In this document: piece by piece, positions 1 through 11,106 of the stretch
How positions within the stretch are numbered: position 1 is the first letter of the stretch
Layout of the letters: every line of letters starts with the position of its first letter
Assembly: GCA_019550975.1 (NCBI GenBank)
Contig: SDWH01000017.1
Location: forward strand, 1 to 64,000
DNA: 64,000 nt
Source: Bacteroidales bacterium SW299
GTDB taxonomy: Bacteria > Bacteroidota > Bacteroidia > Bacteroidales > Bacteroidaceae
Reading direction: 5' to 3'
Translations under genes and position numbers: made by a program
The notes under the pieces: model-generated
Told to the model about the DNA's origin: nothing
The model's database searches: none
Seen by the model: only the letters and a program-made list of their open reading frames with translations

Positions 1-7
1 GTCCCAT

Positions 8-93
8 GAAAAACGCAGATTTACGCGGATTAACTCAGATTGGATTAATAGTTAAATTATTATCTGCGTTAATCCGCGTGAATCTGCGTTTTC
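8..93. repeat. Long imperfect inverted repeat (REP-like)
   Basis: Two arms of about 32 bases (8-40 and 62-93) are reverse complements apart from a single-base A-run difference and two substitutions, around a spacer of about 21 bases. Each arm carries the motif ACGCAGATTTACGCGGATTA or its complement. The element lies just past the stop codon of the TonB receptor, so a transcript from that gene could fold into a very long hairpin acting as a terminator or 3' stabiliser. From memory, related 'AATCTGCG...CCGCG' strings are dispersed intergenic repeats in many Bacteroidetes; the family assignment is inference. Confidence 0.75.
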
Positions 94-152
94 AAATAGA
101 CACGTTAATATAAGCTAATTTTGATTGGTTGCTTATAATAAATCCGTATTTA

Positions 153-3100
153 TCAGAAAGTCAGTCTTACGCCAACCTGTGCGTGCCAGCGTGAAGCTAT
201 ATCATTCTTCTCGATTTCTGCTCTGTTGTATGAATACGCAGGAGTTCTTTCTCCGTTTTCTGTTGTTGTCATGTATTCTACAGAAATCGGCGACAAATTA
301 TAGGCTGAACTGTAGCTTGCTCCCCATTTCTTGTTCAGCATATTGGCAAAGTTGATTATGTCGAAAGTCAGTTCCAGCTTGCCCGCACCCTTGATGTTAT
401 AAATGGTCTGAGCCAGATGCAGATCGATTTCGTGTTCCCATTTGCTCAGGTTTGAGTTGCGTTCTGCATATTGTCCGCGGTGATTCTTGGCATAACTGTC
501 GTTTGCAATCCACTCCTTGAAGGCTTGGCGGCTTTCTTCTGCCGTCATGCTCAGTGCTTCTCCGTCTTTGTCAACGCCGGTGAAGATCATCTTGTCTATT
601 TCTGCGTCAGTCGGGATGTAGAGGAGAGAGTTTCCAGAGAAGCCGTCACCGTTGAAGTCCTGAACTTCGTTCATAGTCAGGCAATATCTGCCTCCCGAGA
701 AACCGTTGTAGATGACAGCGACAGTTGTACTCATCCAGTTGTTCCAGTATTTCGGGCTGGTGTAAGAAGCCTGAATCATTACGCGGTGAGGGATGTCAAA
801 CTTGGAGAATCCCAGTTCGTTGTCAGAGTTGGTATCGCGCGAATAGTTGTATTTCCAGTTAGAGTATGCAACGGAACTTGTACCGTCGTTTACAGACTTC
901 GCGTGTCCGAAAGTGTAAGAAGCCGACAGGTCAAGACCAAAGTTGAAGCTCTTTTCCAGCAGGGCCGATACGGCATACGTATAGCCTTTGTTTGTATTTT
1001 TCAGATTGATGATGCTGTAATAGTCGCTTCGCTCGTTGCTGTAGCGCGGAGCAGAGGACGCTTCCACACCGGGAACGGCATACACTTTTTCTCCATTGTT
1101 CGTGATGGCCAGGTTCTCAAAGAACACATTGTTCATTGTTTTTGAATAGATACCTTCCAAAGTGAGTTTCACATCTCCCGGGAGCTGCTGTTCCAAAGCC
1201 AGGTTTGCACGGAATACTTGCGGGTATTTGAAATCCTTGTCTACTGTAACGATGTCCGGACGTGATGCAGAACCTTTCTGTGAATTGGCAGCAGCCATCG
1301 GGTCGTGTGCGTAGTCGCCCAATTTCGGAGCCGTGTTTGTATAGTTCTTGTCTGCGTCCTGTGGCGAAATGGTTGTTCCCTTACTTTCCATGCCGGTGTT
1401 GTTGAAAGCATTCGACAGCCATACAAACGGCACGCGGCCCGTAAAGATTCCTACGCCTCCTCTCAGCAGCGTGTTGTGAGACTCATTCAGGAACCAGCGG
1501 AAACCTACGCGCGGAGAGAACAGCACTTTTGCGCTCGGGTTCTGGCCGACACGCACATCAAATCCTTTTTGTGCCGCATAGTCATTGAAGGTCGGGTTTT
1601 CTGTAGGTTCGTTGAAAACAACCGGGATATCTATGCGCAAGCCATAAGTCAGGTTGAAGTTGTTGTTGACATCCCATTTGTCTTGAGCGTAGAAACCGAA
1701 CTGGCCTGCTTTCATGGCCGGGGCCCAGCGGGTATCTCCTCCGGTCAGTGTCGGGTCGGTATACTTATATGAAAACTGATAAGGTTCGTCGTTCAGGAAC
1801 AGGTCGAGGCTGTTGTAGTACCAGGATCCGTTTATTGCCTGAATAAACAGATTCTTCATCCGGTATATTTCGTTGTGCGTACCGAATGTCAGCGTATGGT
1901 CGCCAAGATACCATGAGAGATTGTCCTCAAATGTATAAATGTCCTGATCCAGGTAGTTGGCTCCTGAAGAATATTCGGTACCGATATTGGCCGTGATTCT
2001 GGTTTTTCCGTCTGCGGCATAGATATTCTTTATCTGTACGGTAGGACCTTGGTAAGCTGTTTCGCGGTGGTCACGGATAAAGCTGGCCGAGGCACGGAGC
2101 TCGTTGTAGAGATTCTGTCCGAGGTGAGAATTCAGTTCGGCAACGACAGAGTTGGTCTTGTTGTTCATGCGGTATCCGCTGTTGTTGAACATATAGCTTG
2201 TTGCGCTCACTCCGTAATTGTCGTCATACGAATTGTTGTGCTGGTAGCGGATAGCCAGTTTATGGTTCTGGTTGATGTTCCAGTCGACACGTGCCAGTAA
2301 TCCGAACGATTTGTTGTCAACGTTCCGTTGCCCGTATCCTTCGCTGAATCCTGTCAGCTCCTGGTATTTCTGTGCAATTTTCTGTGCGTCGCTGGCAGTG
2401 AGGTAATTGTTTGTATATCCCGGGTAGATGCTTGACGGATACGATTCTTTCTTGCCTTCTGCGCTGACAAAGTAGAACAGCTTGTCCTTGATGATGGCTC
2501 CTCCCAGTGTTCCTCCGTACGTGCGTGTGTATTGCTGTGCCATCGGAGATTTCTCGTAGCCGCGGATGGCACTGTACTTGCCGTACATGTTCTGGTTGTT
2601 GAAATAAGTGTAGGCCGATCCGTGTGTGGTATTTGTTCCCTGCTTGGTGATGGCGTTGATTCCGCCGCCGGTGAATCCGCTCTGCCGTACGTCGAATGGG
2701 GCAACTACTACCTGGATTTCCTGGATGGCATCCATCGAAATCGGATTAGCTCCTGTCTGGCCTCCGTTTGTTCCTGAAGCTGCAAGTCCGAATACGTCGT
2801 TGCTCACCGTACCGTCAATCTGGAAACTGTTGTATCTGTTGTTTGAACCGGCAAATGTGATGCCTCCGTTTTTTGAGGTCATGGCCATCGGCATATTCTT
2901 TACAATGTCGTACACATTGCGGTCTACCGTCGGCGTATTTTCGATGGAAGACGTTGAGAAGTTCTTTGAAGCTCCTCCGTTCGGTCTTGCATCAGCCACT
3001 ACCACAACTTCATCAAGCAGTTCGGAAGCCGGTTTCATATCTCCGTTCAGGGAGAATGTATTTCCCAGTTCAAGATAGATGCCTGTATAGGTTGCTTTCT

Positions 3101-3365
3101 GATAGCCGATGTAGGTGATTTCTACCTTGTACGGTCCGCCGGTACGCATACCTTGAATCGTGTAACGTCCGTCAATGTTGGTGACGGCTCCATAGAGAGT
3201 ACCTGATGGTTCATGCACGGCTGTCACTGTGGCACCGATAACAGGCTCATTCATTTCGTCGATGATTTTTCCGCTGATGGCAGATGTAGTTACTTGCGCA
3301 CTTGCGGCAATAGTCAAGGCTGATGCCATTACCGTCGCGGAGAAGACTTTGATTTGTTGTACCAT
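153..3365 (-). CDS. Oar-type TonB-dependent outer-membrane receptor
   Basis: Outer-membrane beta-barrel receptor of 1070 residues, complete. The N-terminus is a signal peptide ending near ASA-Q. A carboxypeptidase-regulatory-like repeat follows (about residues 29-115, GKIIDEMNEPVIGATV), then a DEVVVVADA segment and a plug domain containing NRYNSFQIDG. The chain ends in an aromatic residue (RLTF), as usual for barrels inserted by BAM. The Oar subtype is suggested by the plug phrases QIDGTVSND and GGINAITKQGTN. No SusD partner is adjacent, so it is not a typical SusCD importer. Substrate unknown: Oar proteins have been linked to peptide or protein uptake and secretion, but nothing here settles it. 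A long inverted repeat follows the stop. Confidence 0.9.
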   Translation of the reverse strand: MVQQIKVFSATVMASALTIAASAQVTTSAISGKIIDEMNEPVIGATVTAVHEPSGTLYGAVTNIDGRYTIQGMRTGGPYKVEITYIGYQKATYTGIYLELGNTFSLNGDMKPASELLDEVVVVADARPNGGASKNFSTSSIENTPTVDRNVYDIVKNMPMAMTSKNGGITFAGSNNRYNSFQIDGTVSNDVFGLAASGTNGGQTGANPISMDAIQEIQVVVAPFDVRQSGFTGGGINAITKQGTNTTHGSAYTYFNNQNMYGKYSAIRGYEKSPMAQQYTRTYGGTLGGAIIKDKLFYFVSAEGKKESYPSSIYPGYTNNYLTASDAQKIAQKYQELTGFSEGYGQRNVDNKSFGLLARVDWNINQNHKLAIRYQHNNSYDDNYGVSATSYMFNNSGYRMNNKTNSVVAELNSHLGQNLYNELRASASFIRDHRETAYQGPTVQIKNIYAADGKTRITANIGTEYSSGANYLDQDIYTFEDNLSWYLGDHTLTFGTHNEIYRMKNLFIQAINGSWYYNSLDLFLNDEPYQFSYKYTDPTLTGGDTRWAPAMKAGQFGFYAQDKWDVNNNFNLTYGLRIDIPVVFNEPTENPTFNDYAAQKGFDVRVGQNPSAKVLFSPRVGFRWFLNESHNTLLRGGVGIFTGRVPFVWLSNAFNNTGMESKGTTISPQDADKNYTNTAPKLGDYAHDPMAAANSQKGSASRPDIVTVDKDFKYPQVFRANLALEQQLPGDVKLTLEGIYSKTMNNVFFENLAITNNGEKVYAVPGVEASSAPRYSNERSDYYSIINLKNTNKGYTYAVSALLEKSFNFGLDLSASYTFGHAKSVNDGTSSVAYSNWKYNYSRDTNSDNELGFSKFDIPHRVMIQASYTSPKYWNNWMSTTVAVIYNGFSGGRYCLTMNEVQDFNGDGFSGNSLLYIPTDAEIDKMIFTGVDKDGEALSMTAEESRQAFKEWIANDSYAKNHRGQYAERNSNLSKWEHEIDLHLAQTIYNIKGAGKLELTFDIINFANMLNKKWGASYSSAYNLSPISVEYMTTTENGERTPAYSYNRAEIEKNDIASRWHAQVGVRLTF

Positions 3366-3471
3366 AAAAATAAATTGTTAGTAAAAGCTATTTTTAGTTT
3401 CTATCCAGTAGTTTTCTGATTGGTAGTCTTTCGTTTAGTTTTTATCGGTTTCCTGTTTGTCTTTTCTGGTG

Positions 3472-3479
3472 CAAATTTA
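3472..3479 (-). promoter_or_regulatory. Candidate -7 box for the TonB receptor
   Basis: On the minus strand this reads TAAATTTG, an exact match to the Bacteroidales -7 consensus TAnnTTTG. It lies about 107 bases before the receptor start, giving a leader of roughly 100 bases. No convincing -33 TTTG at the usual 19-21 base spacing was seen. Confidence 0.45.
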
Positions 3480-3616
3480 GGAATAATAAACAAAAAGTCG
3501 TTGCTTTTTGTAAATTTGTTGCAAAAATATTTTGCCGGGTTCGGAACAGACATGTGTTTGTAACCGGATTTTTTCATAAATGTAATCTGGGGAAGGAAGA
3601 GTTTCGTTTTTCTCCG

Positions 3617-3624
3617 TATTTTTG
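3617..3624 (+). promoter_or_regulatory. Candidate -7 box for the MFS gene
   Basis: TATTTTTG matches TAnnTTTG exactly and sits 23 bases before the ATG at 3647. Because it lies inside the longer open frame that begins at the GTG at 3554, it argues for the downstream start. Confidence 0.55.
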
Positions 3625-3646
3625 CATCAGAAAACTAAAAGTGAAA

Positions 3647-4822
3647 ATGAAACAAAAATTGGTTGAGAATGGCGGTGTCCCCGCTTCATTGCTTTGGCTG
3701 CTTGCCGTGATTGCGGCACTGTCTGTCGCAAATCTGTATTACAACCAGCCTTTGCTGAACCGTATAAGCGCTGATCTGGGTGTGTCGGAGTTTACGGCGA
3801 ACCTTATTCCGATGACTACACAAATCGGGTACGCTTTGGGCTTGTTGTTCATCATTCCTTTGGGCGACCTTTATAGCCGGCGGAAAATCATAGTCGTCAA
3901 TTTTTTGCTGCTGACTGCGGCAACTTGCTGCATAGCGGTTTCTCCCGGCATCCATTATATATTGGCGGCTTCGCTGGTCACCGGAATCTGTTCGGTCATA
4001 CCGCAGATATTTATTCCGCTGGTGTCGCAGTTCTCGGTTCCGCAGAACAAGGCGCGCAATGTGGGGCTTATGCTTAGCGGACTGTTGACCGGCATTCTGG
4101 GCTCCCGTGTTGTCAGCGGTATTGTCGGAGAGTATTTCGGATGGCGTACCATGTATTATGTGGCTGCCGTCATCATGTTTCTGTGCATCTTTGTCATCCT
4201 GCGTGCCTTGCCTGATATGCCTTCCAATTTCAAGGGAACTTATGCCGGACTGATGAAGTCGCTCGGAACGCTCTATGCCGCCAGGCCTACGCTGCGGCTC
4301 GTGTCTGTCCGGGCGGGCCTCTGTTTCGGCAGTTTCCTGGCTTTGTGGGCTTGTCTGGCTTTCAAGCTGAGCGGCGAGCCTTTTCACGCGGGCAACAATG
4401 TTATCGGCATGCTTGGTCTTTGCGGCATAGCTGGTGCGTTGACCGCGTCGGTTGTGGGAACTTGCGTCCGCAGGATGGGTGTCCGTTTCTTCAATTATCT
4501 GGGAGCTTCGCTGATGATTCTTGCATGGGTGTTCATGTACTTTCTTCAGGATTGTTACGCCGGATATATTGTTGGAATTGTCGTGATTGATATCGGTATG
4601 CAATGTGTCCAAATCAGCAATCAGACTTGTGCGCTTTCGCTTGACATGCATGCGTCCAACCGTATCAACACCATATTCATGACTACTTATTTTGTCGGCG
4701 GTGCCTTGGGAACATTGTTTGCCGGAACCTTCTGGCATTCATTCGGTTGGGCGGGCGTAACCTGCACAGGCATTTGTCTGGCCGGCATTTCGTTGGTTAT
4801 TACTCTATTTACAAAACATTGA
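3647..4822 (+). CDS. MFS transporter, DHA1-like
   Basis: Inner-membrane major facilitator protein, 391 residues with about twelve hydrophobic segments. The loop after the second segment reads GDLYSRRKIIV, the family's motif A (GxLxDRxGRR-like). The fold and length fit drug or sugar efflux carriers of the DHA1 group; the substrate cannot be read from sequence. An open frame continues upstream to a GTG at 3554, but a TAnnTTTG box at 3617-3624 lies inside that extension and the extra 31 residues are charged and not membrane-like, so ATG 3647 is chosen (a GTG at 3641 is also possible). The following unknown gene starts 13 bases after this stop and is probably cotranscribed. Confidence 0.85.
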   Translation: MKQKLVENGGVPASLLWLLAVIAALSVANLYYNQPLLNRISADLGVSEFTANLIPMTTQIGYALGLLFIIPLGDLYSRRKIIVVNFLLLTAATCCIAVSPGIHYILAASLVTGICSVIPQIFIPLVSQFSVPQNKARNVGLMLSGLLTGILGSRVVSGIVGEYFGWRTMYYVAAVIMFLCIFVILRALPDMPSNFKGTYAGLMKSLGTLYAARPTLRLVSVRAGLCFGSFLALWACLAFKLSGEPFHAGNNVIGMLGLCGIAGALTASVVGTCVRRMGVRFFNYLGASLMILAWVFMYFLQDCYAGYIVGIVVIDIGMQCVQISNQTCALSLDMHASNRINTIFMTTYFVGGALGTLFAGTFWHSFGWAGVTCTGICLAGISLVITLFTKH

Positions 4823-4835
4823 ACTATAGTGAATT

Positions 4836-6002
4836 ATGAAGAAACAGCACATTTTTCTGAATGACTGGCTTGACATACATCCGTATATCAATGCTCTGCC
4901 GTCAGACTTTTATTTTGTGAAACTTGCCAACCGCTTGTTTGAAGAACTGGATGAGCGTACTCCTGAGGATGTCCGTACAAACATTGCTCTCTTTGTGGCA
5001 GCGTATCTGGAAGATGTCATATCCGGTTTGGGATTGTGGAATGCTTTTGTCGAAGGGCACCGGCGGCTTTACGGACGCAATCTTCCTTTCTATGATGCAG
5101 GTGGGAACTATGAATGCGGCTGCATCAACGTAGAGGATGTGCGTTTCATTATCTGGTATACGTGCCAGAAAAAGATGAAGCGCGGAATTTACCTGGACCC
5201 GCTTTCAGTTGAAGTTTCAGCAGAGGCAGACAAGCTGTATGGCATATTGGACGAGGTGTATGATGACGCTCCGGAGAATCCGTTGCTGGAAAATTTCTTT
5301 GGAAGCTTTGACGGAAAGGAAGATGCGGTCCGGAAACTGGACTGGCTTTTCGGATTGACTTATCTGACTTGTCCGTCAATGTCTGCATACGTTGATGACA
5401 TATCTTTTGCTGACAAGCTGATTGTACCTGCAGGGCCGCTGGCCTTGTTCCTCCATGAGTGGATTGACTTGCTGGCGGGCGAAAACAATGCGGTGTGGAA
5501 GCAGGTTGAGGGACTTTACTGGAAGGAGCCGGAGGTACCCGAAGATGTCCGTGCAAGAAATGAGGAGATGTACCGTAATTTCGTGGAAGGAACAAACGGC
5601 AGACGCATCGTTTATCTGGATGGGTATGACGGCTTGAAAGCCTTTCTGACAGGAGTGCTGAAATGGCCGGACGACGAGGGCCATACATTGCCTCAGATGA
5701 AGCAAAGCCGGAACTTTGTGCTGATGGCTGAGCCGGAGAAGGGCATTCTGCTGGCCAAGGATGTGTGCGAATATATCGCTGACCCGTTGAATCCCATATA
5801 TAACAAGGCAGAGGCTGAGCGCCATGCTTTCCGCTTGCTGGTGGAGGAAACGCTGTGTCCGCCTGACCTTCTGGCTTATTGTATCGGAAACGGCTATCTT
5901 TCTGATGCAAGCTATCCCCGCGAGGGAAGGAAAGAGCTTGTGGCCGAGAATGCTGATTTCATCGCCCGTTGTTTCCTGCTGTACTATTATCGCGGTGACT
6001 GA
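4836..6002 (+). CDS. Conserved protein of unknown function (DUF3843-like)
   Basis: 388 residues, soluble, with no signal peptide or membrane segment. Tryptophan- and aspartate-rich, with a DWLDIHPY N-terminus and alternating helical stretches. It resembles the Bacteroidales family DUF3843 in length and opening sequence; this is recalled rather than searched. Only 13 bases separate it from the MFS gene, suggesting one transcript. It converges with the acyltransferase gene 20 bases downstream. No catalytic motif was recognised and no function is proposed. Confidence 0.75.
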   Translation: MKKQHIFLNDWLDIHPYINALPSDFYFVKLANRLFEELDERTPEDVRTNIALFVAAYLEDVISGLGLWNAFVEGHRRLYGRNLPFYDAGGNYECGCINVEDVRFIIWYTCQKKMKRGIYLDPLSVEVSAEADKLYGILDEVYDDAPENPLLENFFGSFDGKEDAVRKLDWLFGLTYLTCPSMSAYVDDISFADKLIVPAGPLALFLHEWIDLLAGENNAVWKQVEGLYWKEPEVPEDVRARNEEMYRNFVEGTNGRRIVYLDGYDGLKAFLTGVLKWPDDEGHTLPQMKQSRNFVLMAEPEKGILLAKDVCEYIADPLNPIYNKAEAERHAFRLLVEETLCPPDLLAYCIGNGYLSDASYPREGRKELVAENADFIARCFLLYYYRGD

Positions 6003-6009
6003 TGCGGAG

Positions 6010-6030
6010 CCGGATACGGTTCTTATCCGG
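6010..6030. terminator. Possible hairpin between convergent genes
   Basis: A 7-bp perfect stem (CCGGATA/TATCCGG, 7-base loop) lies between the stop of the upstream plus-strand gene and the stop of the acyltransferase gene, overlapping the latter. There is no T tract on either side, so termination is uncertain. Confidence 0.3.
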
Positions 6031-7186
6031 TCACATATCTTGCATAGCGGCCGGATATTTTTCGCAGCAGGATGACCAGCCCCCAGGATACGAAGAAGGC
6101 TATCAGTGCGGCAGCAGGAATCTGGAGTCCTAACGGCACATGCAGGTTACGAGCCAGCAGAACGCACGGACCGGTGAAGAAATAATGAATCATGTAGATG
6201 CCGAATCCGCAGACTGTCAGGTTGGCCAATGCAGCCTTTATGCACTGGCTCCGTACTTTTATTTTCTTTCCAAGCATGAACAGTGCGATACTCATCAGCA
6301 CCACATTGGGCGAGCAGTAATAGAAAAACAGTTCCATCTGTTCGGGAGTGCAGCTTTCTTGCAGCGTGATATGGCGGAAGCCGAAGAATGTGACGGCAAA
6401 TCCTGCCGCAAACATCGGGATTCCCCATCCCAGCGTCTTGCCCAAGCTCCAGTCGGCGTGCCGCAGATAATGTCCCAGCAGGAGATAGCCGTTGAATCCG
6501 GCAAAGTAGTACAGCATGTGGAACTCATTCCACGAGCAGGCTCCCCAGATATATTTGTCTGCAAATTCCCTGTAGTAAGGCACGAACAAGGTGACTCCCC
6601 ATGCTGCAAGAAACCACAGCTTGGCTCTGTTGCTCGCTTTCTCAACCCATGCGGAAAAGATGGGCATGTAGAGATAAAGCCCGATGAGCAGATAGATATA
6701 CCACATGTGGACATCAAGCAGCGAGAAGTTGAAAGGCATCAGGCCGATGTATCCCATTGATACTTCCAGCGACTGGCGTGTAGCCTCTTCGCCGGAGTAG
6801 GGGAAGAAGTCGAGAATGATTTCCGGCGGAAGGCCCAGTATGCCTGTGATCCACGGAAACAGGTTGTATATCACCGACCAGATCAGGAAAGGCCAGAAAA
6901 CACGGCTGATGCGTTTCTTGTAGAATCCGTACGTGTCGGTTTCCTTCACCGGAAGCAGCAGCGCTCCTGTCAGCATGACGAAAAGCGGCACGCAGGGACG
7001 CAAAAAAGCTCCATAGACAGCCCCCCAGAATTTGATGTCGTCGATGTTGGGAGGAGTTTCGCCCGCATAAAAGTTGAACGGGTCTGCCGAGTGGCAGCAG
7101 ACAACGGTAAACATGGCAATCAGGCGGACTACGTCCATCCATACGATGTGTTCTTTTTCCCGGTGGAGAGCTGTCTTTGTTTCCAT
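6023..7186 (-). CDS. Acyltransferase family 3 membrane protein
   Basis: Integral inner-membrane protein of 387 residues with about ten transmembrane segments. It opens with WMDVVRLIAMFTVVCCHS, the family-3 acyltransferase signature (OafA/WecH-like, PF01757): an Arg in the first helix and a His at its end thought to be catalytic. Members transfer acetyl or succinyl groups to cell-surface polysaccharide, peptidoglycan or lipid sugars. No glycan-synthesis genes are nearby, so the acceptor is unknown. The gene starts 15 bases downstream of the ABC-F gene's stop and is likely in that transcript. Confidence 0.85.
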   Translation of the reverse strand: METKTALHREKEHIVWMDVVRLIAMFTVVCCHSADPFNFYAGETPPNIDDIKFWGAVYGAFLRPCVPLFVMLTGALLLPVKETDTYGFYKKRISRVFWPFLIWSVIYNLFPWITGILGLPPEIILDFFPYSGEEATRQSLEVSMGYIGLMPFNFSLLDVHMWYIYLLIGLYLYMPIFSAWVEKASNRAKLWFLAAWGVTLFVPYYREFADKYIWGACSWNEFHMLYYFAGFNGYLLLGHYLRHADWSLGKTLGWGIPMFAAGFAVTFFGFRHITLQESCTPEQMELFFYYCSPNVVLMSIALFMLGKKIKVRSQCIKAALANLTVCGFGIYMIHYFFTGPCVLLARNLHVPLGLQIPAAALIAFFVSWGLVILLRKISGRYARYVTG

Positions 7187-7201
7187 AGGAGCAGTTGTTT
7201 T

Positions 7202-8926
<1,725 letters not shown>

Positions 8927-9048
8927 TCAAAGTTGCCTGGCGGAAATGGCGAATGCCATTGTATGCAGGTCAAGGCAGATACTTTTTCCGTGAAATCTTT
9001 TTTGGGGGCAAGAAGCCGTAACAAACGTTTCCGGCGGACATAAAAACA

Positions 9049-9130
9049 ATCTCCAGCTTAAGGATACATGTCTTCAGGTTAAAGATGTGCATCTTCAGGC
9101 TGGAGATTTATATCTCTAGGCTAGAGATAT
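9049..9130. repeat. Array of four ~21-bp imperfect palindromes
   Basis: Four consecutive units of about 21 bases, each an imperfect palindrome of the type ATCTTCAGnCTGAAGAT: units near 9049-9065, 9068-9088, 9089-9109 and 9110-9130. Linkers are ACATG, GTGC and TTTAT. The same element occurs at 33478-33558 in opposite orientation with matching linkers. It lies inside a 436-base gap (8822-9257) between the ABC-F start and the GH110 stop that otherwise holds only the ABC-F promoter. Each unit could form a short RNA hairpin. No coding role was seen. Confidence 0.75.
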
Positions 9131-9257
9131 AGAATTTCACGCAGCGTCATGCGTCTGATGACGGCACTCCGCTGTTTTTTGAGGCATTGCGCCTTTGCGT
9201 TTTAACGGCTAGTCCATAAGGTATCAGAGCTGTCTGTGTGTTTTTCAGATGACTGCG

Positions 9258-11039
9258 TCATTCCGACAAGTATACATTTGTCACCCGTTCCAGCCAGAAC
9301 ATGTCTTTATTGAAATGGAATGGGGGATAGGCGGTGTTTTTCCGGATGATGTTCCGGCGGAACCATAGGCCGTCTACCGATTTGGCATAGAGCAGCGGTG
9401 CGTCAAACATGTCGAACTCGTTGTCTTCGATGACGATTCCTTTGCCTTTGCCTCCATGAAAATATTGCTGCTGTTTGTCCAGTTCCGGTATTTCAGGGTA
9501 AATGGAGATAACGGCATTGGTGAACTGGTACAGGCTGGTAAGTGCGTTTACAAAACGGTTCCGCCGGATCAGGACGTCGCGGCAGGCTCCCGTTTCATAC
9601 CAGCCGTTGCAGTCGCCGCAAAGCAGGATGGCGGTGCCCGAAGTGTGGTCGAAGAAGTTATCTTCCACTGTTGTGCGGCGCGGTGTGCTGAACAGTGCGC
9701 CCCGGGCGCGGTTGTTGCGTATGGTATTCCGTGCGAAAAGCACTTCCGGCGTCCATGTCAGGTTCTCGATACCGTAAGCGCCGTTTTCGCTGATTTCGTT
9801 GGCTATGGGATTGCGGAATGTAATCAGAAATTCCCGTGCGCCTTTTTCCGTTGCCCGGTCGTAGGGGCGGATAGAGTCGATCCGGTTGACGTTGCCGGTC
9901 AGTTCCATGGTATTGGCCCGGATAAACTGCACCGAGTCGCCTGGTTCTCCCCAGCGGAATCCCCAACTCTGGTCGTGCATGTAACGCCCGACTAAAGTGC
10001 GGTCATCTATGCGGCGTATAACTTTCAGGTATGTGCCATGCACATTGATTGCATCGTCCATCATTCCTTCATATAAGCCGTCGCACGAATTGATTACTCC
10101 CTTGCAGCCTGAAAAATGTGTGGCATCGGCTTGTGTAGTGAAGCATCGCGCATCGTCTTCCCCTTTCAAGCATACGTTGAATTTATTCAGGGTGATATTT
10201 TGGCAAAGTTGTGCCAGCAGTCCCATGCCTTCGGCATAATGCACTTGTATGTTTTCCAGATGCGTGTCCGTATTGCCGTAAAGAAAGATGCCGGGTGTCG
10301 GGCGTCCCCATCCCCGCATGACAAAGCGCATGCCGGGTTTCAGTGCCGCATCTTTCCAATGCGGTGCATGCACGTATCCTGAGGCGGTCAGATAAGCTCC
10401 TTTCGTAGGGCAGGAACGGTCGCCTGTATTATATACCAGCCGTTTGGTGTTTGCTTCGAATACTACCCCCCAACTGTGCCTGACGGTCCATCCGCGGCCG
10501 TAGGCTTCGAATGCCGAGTCTGGTGTGATACGCCAGCGCACCCATTTTTCAGGTGCAAAGGTGGTGCCTCGCACGGTGTCGCTTTCTATGATGCGGACTT
10601 GGGCTATATGGGGATTCTCGAAGTCGATGCTGAAGTTTTTCAAGGTACATTTCTCCGAGTGCAAGAGGGATACCGGAAGCATCCGTCCGTGAAAGACGAA
10701 CCGGGCGCCCCCTCCATCCAGAGTCACTCTTTTCAGTTCTTCAAGCGGAATTCCCACCCGTTTGAGGTTATCCTGATCATGATTGGATATGTAATATTCC
10801 CGTTCGGCGGCTTTGTCTGGGTAGAAGTCGTACCTTCCCGGAGCGAAGCGGATGATGATTTCTTCTTCTCCTTTATCTGCCAGTCTGCGGACTTGTTTCA
10901 ATAATTTCTGCACGCGGGGCGATACGTCGGAATGAGTGTCCGGACGGATGCCATAGCGGGTCGCGTCAATAGTCTGTTGAGCATACAGCCCTGTGCAGAA
11001 GAGCATCAGGGCGATGGATGTGCGTAGTCTTTTTATCAT
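9258..11039 (-). CDS. GH110 alpha-1,3-galactosidase
   Basis: Secreted glycoside hydrolase of 593 residues with a signal peptide (about residues 1-20) and a right-handed beta-helix of repeated N-x-I/F and short turn motifs. The segment EGMMDDAINVHGTYLKV (about 324-340) is characteristic of family GH110, which removes terminal alpha-1,3-linked galactose from blood-group-B or linear alpha-Gal glycans; the Asp pair at 328-329 is a candidate part of the active site. Length matches characterised Bacteroides enzymes of about 600 residues. It is the last gene behind SusC and SusD, but a strong hairpin separates it from susD. Which subfamily (branched B antigen only, or linear substrates too) cannot be decided by eye. 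Confidence 0.88.
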   Translation of the reverse strand: MIKRLRTSIALMLFCTGLYAQQTIDATRYGIRPDTHSDVSPRVQKLLKQVRRLADKGEEEIIIRFAPGRYDFYPDKAAEREYYISNHDQDNLKRVGIPLEELKRVTLDGGGARFVFHGRMLPVSLLHSEKCTLKNFSIDFENPHIAQVRIIESDTVRGTTFAPEKWVRWRITPDSAFEAYGRGWTVRHSWGVVFEANTKRLVYNTGDRSCPTKGAYLTASGYVHAPHWKDAALKPGMRFVMRGWGRPTPGIFLYGNTDTHLENIQVHYAEGMGLLAQLCQNITLNKFNVCLKGEDDARCFTTQADATHFSGCKGVINSCDGLYEGMMDDAINVHGTYLKVIRRIDDRTLVGRYMHDQSWGFRWGEPGDSVQFIRANTMELTGNVNRIDSIRPYDRATEKGAREFLITFRNPIANEISENGAYGIENLTWTPEVLFARNTIRNNRARGALFSTPRRTTVEDNFFDHTSGTAILLCGDCNGWYETGACRDVLIRRNRFVNALTSLYQFTNAVISIYPEIPELDKQQQYFHGGKGKGIVIEDNEFDMFDAPLLYAKSVDGLWFRRNIIRKNTAYPPFHFNKDMFWLERVTNVYLSE

Positions 11040-11106
11040 AACAGTGCATTTTTAGTAAGGAATGCAAATAAAACGTTTTTTTGAGAACATATCTTCTTTT
11101 TGAGCG

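Noticed and set aside
3686-4738. 350-codon open frame on the minus strand inside the MFS gene
   Set aside because: It is antisense to a clear transporter, is rich in His/Gln/Arg with no domain pattern, and has no promoter or ribosome-binding context.
9049-9130. Possible CRISPR array from regular ~21-bp repeats
   Set aside because: Units are contiguous, with linkers of only 3-5 bases and no spacers, and the units vary; no cas genes are in the window.
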